Shown: in pieces, positions 34,361 to 40,668 of the stretch | Layout: each line of letters begins with the position of its first letter | Position numbering within the stretch: position 1 is the stretch's first letter | Assembly: GCA_018831195.1 (NCBI GenBank) | Contig: JAHJDP010000004.1 | Coordinates: forward strand, 1-53,775 | Direction of reading: 5' to 3' | DNA from: Candidatus Eisenbacteria bacterium | GTDB lineage: Bacteria; Eisenbacteria; RBG-16-71-46; CAIMUX01; JAHJDP01 | DNA: 53,775 bases | The notes under the pieces: model-generated | Database searches by the model: none | What the model saw: the letters and a program-made list of their open reading frames with translations, nothing else | Told to the model about the DNA's origin: nothing | Position numbers and translations under genes: made by a program

Positions 34361-35136
34361 TGACTGGAGCTCCCCGCAGGGGTCCGGTGGAACCGGCGCA
34401 TTTTCGGGCGCTACAGAAGGCCGGCCTCAAACTTGAGGAAAAGGGTCTCGTCTGCGGGACCGATGGCAACCTGAGTCTCCGGGACCTCGAAGGGGGGCTT
34501 GTGATCACCGCCTCCGGTGCGCACAAGGGAGATCTGAAGGCGGAGGATCTGATCCGGATCGATCTCGAGGGGCGCATCTTATGGGGGTCCCAGAAGCCGT
34601 CATCGGAAAGTGCCATGCACCGGGTCATCTATCAGAAGCGGTCCGATGTCCAGGCCGTCGTGCATGCCCATCCACCCGTCGGTACGGCCTTTGCCGTGGC
34701 CGGCTGCTGCCTGCAGACAGCGGCGATGCCCGAATCGATCGTGATGTTGGGTGAGGTCCCCTATGTCCGTTATGCGACGCCGGGCACCGAGGATCTATCC
34801 CGGGCCCTGGAGGCGGTCCTCCCGGGTCACAACGCCTTCCTGCTGGCTCATCACGGCGCTGTCACTTTGGGGGAGACCCTGCAGCAGGCCTTGGACAGGA
34901 TGTCGCTGTTGGAGCACACAGCAAGGATCCTCCTGGCCGCCCGTCTCTTGGGGGGCGCGAAACCGTTACCCTCTCAAGAGGTGCAGAAACTGACGTGCGG
35001 CCAGCCGATGGGGCCGCTGAGTGACCGACAAGAGAACCAAAAGGGGCAAGAGCGGCCCGCTCTCGCTCCAACCGATGAGCTGGTGCGTGTTGTGGCGGCC
35101 GCGGTATTGAGACATTTAAAAGAAGAAGACTCATAG
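34357..35136 (+). CDS. Class II aldolase/adducin-family protein
   Basis: The protein has 259 residues; its ATG overlaps the nnrD stop. Class II aldolases use zinc to cleave or join sugar phosphates such as fuculose-1-phosphate. The zinc ligands are in VVHAHPPVGTAF (H103, H105) and FLLAHHGAVTLG (H165, H166 region), and the catalytic acid is E84 in PSSESAMH. The N-terminal LVCGTDGNLSLRD is the phosphate-binding pattern. The last ~45 residues form a charged, likely disordered extension. The substrate is not determinable; the HAD phosphatase two genes upstream could act in the same pathway. Confidence 0.88.
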   Translation: MMTGAPRRGPVEPAHFRALQKAGLKLEEKGLVCGTDGNLSLRDLEGGLVITASGAHKGDLKAEDLIRIDLEGRILWGSQKPSSESAMHRVIYQKRSDVQAVVHAHPPVGTAFAVAGCCLQTAAMPESIVMLGEVPYVRYATPGTEDLSRALEAVLPGHNAFLLAHHGAVTLGETLQQALDRMSLLEHTARILLAARLLGGAKPLPSQEVQKLTCGQPMGPLSDRQENQKGQERPALAPTDELVRVVAAAVLRHLKEEDS

Positions 35137-35180
35137 ACCGGCGCGGGAGATTGCAACGTGCCTGATAAGGAGAATCAGCT

Positions 35181-36512
35181 GTGACGGAAATCACCAATCC
35201 CTCGGATCTCATGCGTTTTGTTAAAGACCGTGATGTGAAAATCATCAACCTGTGGTTTACCGATATTCTGGGTGTTCTGAAGAGCTTCGGTATCACGCCG
35301 ACTCAGCTGGAGGAGGCTTTGGAAGAGGGCTTGGGATTTGATGGCTCCTCGGTTGAGGGATTCGCGCGGATCTATGAGAGCGATCTCGTTGCGATGCCCG
35401 ATATCTCCACCTTCCAACTGCTTCCATGGAGAAAAGACGGGCATGTTTCGGCCCGGATGTTTTGCGATGTGTTGAATCCCGATCGGACGCCCTATGCGGA
35501 GGATCCTCGGCAGGTTCTCAAAAGAAATCTGAGGGGCGTCTCCACCGACGGTTACACCGTTTACACCGGGCCGGAACCGGAGTTCTTCTACTTCAAGTCG
35601 TCCGAGAATCCGGAAATCTTGGATCAGGCCGGTTACTTTGATCTCATCGCCGACGATCTGGGAACGAGCCTCCGCCAGAAGACGATCCAGGTGATGCAGG
35701 AGATGGGGATCGCCGTGGAGGTGGGGCATCATGAGGTGGCTCACAGCCAGCATGAGATCGATTTAAAATATACCGGCGCCCTCGAGATGGCCGATACCGT
35801 GATGACCTACCGGTATCTTGTCAAGGAGATCGCACGGCAGAACGGCGTCTATGCCACCTTCATGCCGAAACCCCTGGTGGATCAGAACGGCAGCGGGATG
35901 CATATCCACCAATCCCTTTTCCGGAATGGAGAGAATGCCTTCCATGACGCCGGGGCGGAATACAATCTTTCGTCCATCGGACGCGGCTTTATGGCCGGAC
36001 TGCTCCACCACTGCCAGGAGATTGTCGCCGTTACGAATCAGTGGGTGAATTCGTACAAGCGTCTGGTGCCTGGATATGAAGCTCCGGCCTATGTCGCCTG
36101 GGGACAGAGAAACCGGTCGGCTTTGATTCGTGTTCCAATGTACAAGCCGGGCAAAGAGAAGGCGACACGGATTGAGTTCCGGTGCCCCGATTCCGCCTGC
36201 AATCCCTATCTGGCCTTTTCGGTCATGCTGGCGGCGGGTATCGCTGGTATCAAGAATGGGTACGAGCTTCCGGCGGCGATCGAGGAAGACATCTTCCATA
36301 TGAGCCCGGCCGAGCGCGAGGAGAAGGGTATCAAATCTCTCCCTGGAAGTCTCTATGCGGCGATCCATGCCGCCGAGAACAGCCAGCTGGTAAAGGAGTC
36401 TCTCGGCGATCAGCTCTTCGAGAGGTTCCTGGCCAATAAGAGGATCGAATGGGACTCTTACCGGGTCGCGGTGACCGATTACGAGCTGAAGAAATATCTC
36501 CCGATTCTCTAA
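35181..36512 (+). CDS. glnA: Glutamine synthetase, type I (alpha-like)
   Basis: The protein has 443 residues with a GTG start after AAGGAG. It makes glutamine from glutamate, ammonia and ATP. Signature blocks are FDGSSVEGFARIYESDLVA (beta-grasp/active-site edge), YTGPEPEFFYF, VEVGHHEVAHSQHEIDL, MHIHQSLF, NSYKRLVPGYEAP and IEFRCPDSACNPYLAF. The length fits the short GSI-alpha form. At the position where GSI-beta enzymes carry the adenylylated tyrosine, this protein has EEDIFHMSPAERE with Phe, so covalent control by adenylylation is unlikely. It is 44 bases from the aldolase gene with no promoter visible between, so shared transcription is likely. Confidence 0.95.
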   Translation: MTEITNPSDLMRFVKDRDVKIINLWFTDILGVLKSFGITPTQLEEALEEGLGFDGSSVEGFARIYESDLVAMPDISTFQLLPWRKDGHVSARMFCDVLNPDRTPYAEDPRQVLKRNLRGVSTDGYTVYTGPEPEFFYFKSSENPEILDQAGYFDLIADDLGTSLRQKTIQVMQEMGIAVEVGHHEVAHSQHEIDLKYTGALEMADTVMTYRYLVKEIARQNGVYATFMPKPLVDQNGSGMHIHQSLFRNGENAFHDAGAEYNLSSIGRGFMAGLLHHCQEIVAVTNQWVNSYKRLVPGYEAPAYVAWGQRNRSALIRVPMYKPGKEKATRIEFRCPDSACNPYLAFSVMLAAGIAGIKNGYELPAAIEEDIFHMSPAEREEKGIKSLPGSLYAAIHAAENSQLVKESLGDQLFERFLANKRIEWDSYRVAVTDYELKKYLPIL

Positions 36513-36528
36513 TCTCCTGATCGGCAGA

Positions 36529-36551
36529 CCTCCCCGGAACCTGCGGGGAGG
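36529..36551 (+). terminator. 8-bp GC hairpin after glnA
   Basis: CCTCCCCG and CGGGGAGG pair perfectly across a 7-base loop, 17 bases after the glnA stop. No T-run follows, so termination efficiency is uncertain. Confidence 0.5.
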
Positions 36552-36645
36552 AGGCTCAAAAGACTCCTTGGATAGGATCAGAAAAAGGCACCTTAGTAAG
36601 TCCTATGCAAGCCTCATGCATGCCTCGCGGGCATCGGGTTGCCAC

Positions 36646-36674
36646 TTGACCCGCCCCCGATGCCTCTATATATT
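36646..36674 (+). promoter_or_regulatory. Sigma-70-type promoter for the lipoprotein/PorV-like unit
   Basis: TTGACC and TATATT are separated by exactly 17 bases. Transcription would begin near 36681, leaving a 150-base leader before the lipoprotein ORF. Confidence 0.6.
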
Positions 36675-36834
36675 GCTCTTAAGTAAAGCCTCTTTCCGCG
36701 CCGGGGCGGATGCGGGGCTGGGGGAGGGAGGCAGGGCTTTGCCGCCGATTCATGGGGTAGATATTCCCAATTATTCCCCAAACCATCGTAAATCGGGTTT
36801 CATGCCAAAGAGATCATGTGCCAGGGGGGCTCGC

Positions 36835-37344
36835 ATGGGCACCGACGCGGGATATCGGAAACGGCGTCCCCACGGGGGGAAGATTGTCATGGGGCTGGCT
36901 CTTATGGCCGCCATGCTGGGGCTCCTTCCGTCCTGTACACGCTACGTTGTCAAAGATGCCGCTGATATAGAGGTTCAGGAGAAGGTTCTTATAACCTTCA
37001 ATAATGGTGACCAGCTTCGCGGCCGGTTGGGTCTGGATGAGTGGGTCGATCTCACGATCGGTGGGATCGTCTACAGGGGCCGGATCGATGACCTCAATAG
37101 CGAAGAGATCCTCATCGGCGATGCGGTGCCGGTCAGGGTTGTGGGAAATTTTATTTATGAATTCCGCCGGCTGGAAGATGCGCGGATACAAGCGACCGAA
37201 GAGGTTGCGACGCATACCCTGCTCCGTAGCGAGATCCAGCAGGTCCAAATGATTAAAATTGATGGACCGAAGTTGGCGAGACGGGTTTCTTTTTGGTCTT
37301 TTTTGGGGGTTGGACTTCTCCTGCTGTTTAGGGAGCATTCTTAA
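36835..37344 (+). CDS. Lipoprotein with C-terminal membrane helix, function unknown
   Basis: This encodes about 170 residues from ATG 36835, with GGGGGG upstream. ATG 36889 would give a bare signal sequence without the basic RKRR segment. The lipobox is MLGLLPSC. The mature part has an SH3- or Sm-like run of strands (KVLITFNNGDQLRGRLGL, WVDLTIGGIVYRGRIDDL, EEILIGDAVPVRVV), a helix, and a hydrophobic C-terminal segment (FWSFLGVGLLLLF). The following barrel gene starts 15 bases downstream, so the two are cotranscribed and may interact at the outer membrane. Confidence 0.65.
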   Translation: MGTDAGYRKRRPHGGKIVMGLALMAAMLGLLPSCTRYVVKDAADIEVQEKVLITFNNGDQLRGRLGLDEWVDLTIGGIVYRGRIDDLNSEEILIGDAVPVRVVGNFIYEFRRLEDARIQATEEVATHTLLRSEIQQVQMIKIDGPKLARRVSFWSFLGVGLLLLFREHS

Positions 37345-37358
37345 AGAGGTTGTATCCA

Positions 37359-38909
37359 GTGAAAAAGGAAACACGTGGTCCGGCATATAAAATGAGTTGG
37401 GCGGTTTTGCTTTGTCTTGTCATCTTTTCCTTCACAGCCATTGAAGTCAGCCCGGTCCACGGTCAACAGCGAGTCGTCATCGATGTCGGCACATTCGATT
37501 TCACAACCCTCAGCATTATCTATCCCCAATTCGTTTTTCGCCCGATCGACGATACGTCTCCCCGCGTCGGCGCCCGCGCGATGGGGATGGGAGGCGCCTA
37601 TCTCGCCGAGGCCAAGGGGGCCGAGGCCTTGGGGTGGAATCCGGCGCTCCTCGCCTTTTCACCGGAGAACAGCCTGGTGGCTGATGTCTTTTCGAAATCC
37701 TCATCGAGTACCGCTTCAAGTTACCCCCTTGGTTTTACATTTCCCGATACGCCCCCCATGTTTATCACCAGTTATAAAGAGAATCTGAAGAGCCAGACCC
37801 GGTTCGGTTTCATTGGGATTTCCGGCAAAGTCATGGATCTGGCCTCCAGACCGGTCGTGGGCGGCATCGCCTACCGCCGGCATACCGACGTGATCTTCCC
37901 TGAGGAAATGATCGCTGAGTTGCTCTATCAGGAGGGAGCGGGGATCCCGATCGTCGCCGCAAATGATCTGGTTGAAGACGGCGCGATCGAGGCGGCCACA
38001 TTCGGTGTCGGATATGAAGTTCTTCCACATTTCGGCCTCGGAGCCAGCTTCAATCTCCTCACCGGCCGGCTGCGGTCCCATATGGCGACCCTGCGAAATG
38101 TCTCCGGTCTTCCTCTCGACCCGGGTAATGGGCATTTCAATCTCGATTATAAGGGGATCAGTTTTGAGGCGGGCGCTCATGCGGATTTGGGGCGGGTAAG
38201 CCTCGGCGGATGGATCGGTTTGCCGCACACGATCGAGGTGTCCGGCGGATCTTTCTCATTCCAAGCGCTGGAAGTTCCCGGACAGCCCCCGACGCTCATC
38301 ATCGGCCGGATGGGAGGTTATGATCTCGAGGTGCCTCTCTCTTTCAGTCTTGGGGCAGGGGTTGATCTGCTGCCGGGCCTTCTGGCCACGGCGGATTTCA
38401 ATGTGCGGTCATGGGGTGATGCGAAGGTCAAATATCATAGTCCCGAGGTCCGCGCCATGGTGACCGCATCGGAGGTTTATCCCGCTTATAATGTCGAGTC
38501 ATTCCATATTGGGATGGAGTACCGTCTTTTAAACAAGTCCTGGTATTCCCTTCCGGTTCGGGCCGGATATTCAAATGTCCCGCTTTCGATGGCCAATGTT
38601 GACGGAAACGATGTCCGAGAAGTCAATACAGTCCCCAATGGAGACGGCACGTTCACGGCGGGCGACGGAGATCCTATCTTCTTCGGAAGCCAGGTCAAAT
38701 CGAAAGCCTGGAGCCTGGGCGCCTCCCTTGAGATGAGCGATATCACCTTCCATATGGGCTTTGAAAGCAGATCGTATGAGCTCCACCGCTTCTTTTTCGA
38801 GTCATCAGGACCCCTTAGCGGCGACTACATGGTGAATCCCGATATGGCAACACCCCTGATTAAGCGGATCGTCAACACACTGAGAATCTCCGGGGAATTC
38901 AGATTCTAA
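37359..38909 (+). CDS. PorV/FadL-like outer-membrane beta-barrel protein
   Basis: The protein has about 516 residues from GTG 37359 (AAAGAGG upstream); TTG 37350 is an alternative. A signal peptide (WAVLLCLVIFSFTAIEVSPVHGQ) leads to the family hallmark near the mature N-terminus, ARAMGMGGAYLAEAKGAEALGWNPA, which in PorV, PorQ and FadL-type proteins forms the N-terminal plug-proximal strand. About 14 amphipathic strands follow, ending EFRF with terminal Phe. FadL members carry hydrophobic compounds; PorV shuttles T9SS cargo to its attachment enzyme. Because this genome exports several proteins with T9SS-type tails, a PorV-like role is attractive but unproven. Confidence 0.78.
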   Translation: MKKETRGPAYKMSWAVLLCLVIFSFTAIEVSPVHGQQRVVIDVGTFDFTTLSIIYPQFVFRPIDDTSPRVGARAMGMGGAYLAEAKGAEALGWNPALLAFSPENSLVADVFSKSSSSTASSYPLGFTFPDTPPMFITSYKENLKSQTRFGFIGISGKVMDLASRPVVGGIAYRRHTDVIFPEEMIAELLYQEGAGIPIVAANDLVEDGAIEAATFGVGYEVLPHFGLGASFNLLTGRLRSHMATLRNVSGLPLDPGNGHFNLDYKGISFEAGAHADLGRVSLGGWIGLPHTIEVSGGSFSFQALEVPGQPPTLIIGRMGGYDLEVPLSFSLGAGVDLLPGLLATADFNVRSWGDAKVKYHSPEVRAMVTASEVYPAYNVESFHIGMEYRLLNKSWYSLPVRAGYSNVPLSMANVDGNDVREVNTVPNGDGTFTAGDGDPIFFGSQVKSKAWSLGASLEMSDITFHMGFESRSYELHRFFFESSGPLSGDYMVNPDMATPLIKRIVNTLRISGEFRF

Positions 38910-39117
38910 TCCATTCTGCGGATGGCCCCCACTCGTCATCTTTTTGTCTCCCTTACCGGTATTCCATGTGTACAAAGTACCCATCCTAATCCATTGGGAA
39001 ATAATCGATTATATGTTTGTGCCCCCGGGTGACACCTGATGTCCCTCGATCCCCCCGAAGCAACAAGACTGCCTCGACGCGGCGAACTCTGACAATTTGG
39101 TCTAACCTTATGTTTTA

Positions 39118-39127
39118 TAACATGTTA
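39118..39127. promoter_or_regulatory. Palindrome upstream of the sigma-54-like promoter
   Basis: TAACATGTTA is a perfect 10-bp palindrome in an AT-rich stretch, ending 27 bases before the -24 element. It could be part of an activator or IHF-type site, but it is too short to be sure. Confidence 0.25.
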
Positions 39128-39153
39128 CTTAAATTTTCGGGATGTCTATCTTT

Positions 39154-39168
39154 TGGCATAAACCTTGC
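39154..39168 (+). promoter_or_regulatory. Sigma-54-like (-24/-12) promoter
   Basis: TGGCATAAACCTTGC has GG and GC exactly 10 bases apart and matches 9 of 11 conserved positions of TGGCACGN4TTGC. Transcription would start near 39180, about 18 bases ahead of a 12-bp RNA stem. Confidence 0.6.
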
Positions 39169-39179
39169 CTTACATAAAG

Positions 39180-39409
39180 AGTGAAACTAGGAAGTGTGTG
39201 TCGGTCGCGGTTCTGTTAACCCAACCCCGGCAGAGATGCGTGACCAGACGGAGGGCCCGTCGAATTACGCTTCGCGACCGACACCCGCTTGTTCAAAGGT
39301 TTTAAAGGATCTGAAAAGGCTGCTATCTTACAGTTGTTCCCGATGGGGAGCCTGGCGCCATTGCTGGTAGCGGGTGACTCCAGCAAGGACCTGGGGAAGG
39401 CGGCTTTTT
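39180..39409 (+). ncRNA. Predicted structured RNA (independent sRNA or leader of the DUF4870 gene)
   Basis: Domain 1: GTGTCGGTCGCG (39198-39209) pairs perfectly with CGCGACCGACAC (39273-39284), enclosing a nested hairpin GCGT[5]GACGG[5]CCGTC[5]ACGC (39238-39270). Domain 2: TTGCTGG (39361-39367) pairs with CCAGCAA (39380-39386) inside a CGCC/GGCG and AGC/GCT outer helix (39349-39405) followed by five Ts, resembling an intrinsic terminator. Start and end fit the sigma-54-like promoter and the T-run. I do not recognise the family. Either it is a stand-alone RNA of about 230 bases, or transcription partly reads through into the DUF4870 gene (attenuation). Confidence 0.5.
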
Positions 39410-39504
39410 CAATGCCCTCGTCTTTGAGCCTCCCATACATTGCACCCCGTCGGCTTGGCGATCGATTCATTCTTTGTCTTTAACAATAGAGGAGGTCGTT
39501 AACC

Positions 39505-39942
39505 GTGAGCTTTCAGGAGAAAGAAAGTTCCGAAAAAAGGGTGTGGGGCGCCGGCGCCTACTTTCTTGGGGCGGTTGGGGCTGTCGTGGTTCTTCTTGTC
39601 CGGCGGGAACCCTTCTGCCGGTTTCATGCGGTTCAATCGATTATCACGACGGTTGTTCTTTTTCTGGTGGGTCTATTGTTAAAAGGGCTTGCCTATCTTC
39701 CGATCTTTGGCTTCCTCTATGGCTTCCTCTTCCGGCTTTTCCAGGTCGGCGTTTTTGCGCTCTGGATCTTTCTGATGTTTCAAGCCTGGCGGGGACGGCA
39801 GTATCGGTTGCCCTATATCGGTTCATGGGCCGAGGATTCAGCCGGACCGCAGGAAAACCCCAAGCCGGTTCCACTCGATGCAAGGGAACGCCCGGCTGAT
39901 GCGACGGCCACGCCGCGGGATGATGCGGACGTTACGAAATAG
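39505..39942 (+). CDS. DUF4870/Tic20-like membrane protein
   Basis: The protein has 145 residues; GTG 39505 lies eight bases after AGGAGGT. It contains three to four hydrophobic helices with the DUF4870 hallmark: GAYFLGAVGAVVVLL, then REPFCRFHAVQSIITTVVLFLV (normally FHAxQSI), then a helical hairpin FLYGFLFRLFQVGVFALWIFL and YRLPYIGSWAE. The last 45 residues are charged and likely disordered. Members are small inner-membrane proteins without an established biochemical function. It is transcribed downstream of the sigma-54-like promoter and structured RNA. Confidence 0.8.
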   Translation: MSFQEKESSEKRVWGAGAYFLGAVGAVVVLLVRREPFCRFHAVQSIITTVVLFLVGLLLKGLAYLPIFGFLYGFLFRLFQVGVFALWIFLMFQAWRGRQYRLPYIGSWAEDSAGPQENPKPVPLDARERPADATATPRDDADVTK

Positions 39943-39952
39943 ATAGGGCTCA

Positions 39953-39994
39953 AAAAAGGGGAAGGGTCCCAAATCGGGGGGTGATTTGAGACCC
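39953..39994 (-). terminator. Hairpin between DUF4870 gene and the cobalamin adenosyltransferase gene
   Basis: GGGTCCCAAATC (39964-39975) pairs with GATTTGAGACCC (39983-39994) with one mismatch. On the minus strand the stem is followed after six bases by six Ts, so it can end the nrdJ-adenosyltransferase transcript; it may also serve the plus strand, since the two genes converge here. Confidence 0.6.
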
Positions 39995-40104
39995 TGGGGC
40001 TTTGCTGCAACCATGGAGACATCAATTAATGCATCCAATGATTGATACGATACGATCCCCGATTGGTTCCTAGGATTCCCGGAGTTTCAGACTATTTTTA
40101 TGAG

Positions 40105-40668
40105 TTAGGATAAGGGTGCCGGATTTTCCCATGGCTCTTCCGGATCTTTCAGGATGAGATGAACCTCACGAGCCCAGAGAAAGAGCAAATCACTCAATCG
40201 GTTGAGATAGATGATGATGCCGGGGGGAACCGGTTCCTCCCGATGGAGGGAGATGAGACGCCGCTCAGCCCGGCGGCAGAGGGTCCGGCTGCTGTGGAGG
40301 AAGGCGGCGGCGGGCGGGCCGGCTGGGCGGATGAACTGCCGCAGCCGCGGGAGTTTGGCCTCCAACTCGTTAATACGTTTCTCGAGCCTCGCGATGGATC
40401 GATCCGCTTCCGGCCAGAGGGTTTCCGAACCGGGTACCGGTTGTTTGGAGATCACGGCGCCCATGCTCAGGAGATCATCCTGAACCCGCCCCAGGTCGGA
40501 TTTGGTTTCCGATAGAGATCCCGGCAGGTGAGCTCTGACAAGGCCGAGGCCTGCGGCGAGTTCATCGAATTGCCCGCAGACCTCTATCCTGAGATGATCC
40601 TTGGGAACCCGGCGACCTCCCTGGAGGTCGGTTTCCCCGCCGTCACCCCGTCCTGTTGAAATGCTCAT
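40105..40668 (-). CDS. Cob(I)alamin adenosyltransferase, PduO type
   Basis: The protein has 187 residues from ATG 40668, which overlaps the nrdJ stop as ATGA, so translation is coupled. It adds the adenosyl group of ATP to cob(I)alamin, making adenosylcobalamin. The N-terminal ATP-binding signature is STGRGDGGETDLQGGRRVPKD, followed by LRIEVCGQFDELAAGLGLV; the C-terminal helix with LNRLSDLLFLWARE contains the conserved Asp/Arg trimer-interface residues. Length and motifs fit the PduO (not CobA or EutT) family. An upstream extension to 40701 exists but has no ribosome site. The coupling to a B12-dependent ribonucleotide reductase indicates that the coenzyme is made for that enzyme. Confidence 0.93.
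   Translation of the reverse strand: MSISTGRGDGGETDLQGGRRVPKDHLRIEVCGQFDELAAGLGLVRAHLPGSLSETKSDLGRVQDDLLSMGAVISKQPVPGSETLWPEADRSIARLEKRINELEAKLPRLRQFIRPAGPPAAAFLHSSRTLCRRAERRLISLHREEPVPPGIIIYLNRLSDLLFLWAREVHLILKDPEEPWENPAPLS

Larger units (their letters stand above)
36513..36834. other. 322-bp intergenic region between glnA and the lipoprotein gene
   Basis: It contains an 8-bp GC hairpin after glnA, a good promoter (36646-36674) and a G-rich leader of about 155 bases before the lipoprotein start. An open TTG-initiated extension (36568) runs through it in frame but lacks a ribosome site and would place a second signal peptide deep inside the protein, so I do not call it. Confidence 0.5.
38910..39504. 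other. 595-bp gene-free region with sigma-54-like promoter and structured RNA
   Basis: No credible ORF is present. It contains a 10-bp palindrome (39118-39127), a -24/-12 promoter (39154-39168), a 12-bp long-range stem (39198-39209 with 39273-39284), a second hairpin domain with a T-run at 39405-39409, and then about 95 bases up to the DUF4870 gene. It is unusually long for this gene-dense window. Confidence 0.6.

Noticed and set aside
36568-36834. N-terminal extension of the lipoprotein (TTG 36568)
   Set aside because: It would bury the lipoprotein signal and runs across a good promoter.
39361-39386. Resemblance of GGTAGCGGGTGACTCC to the receptor arm of a c-di-GMP-I (GEMM) riboswitch
   Set aside because: The essential GACGCAAAGC and GCAAACC parts are absent and the pairing differs, so only a chance similarity remains.
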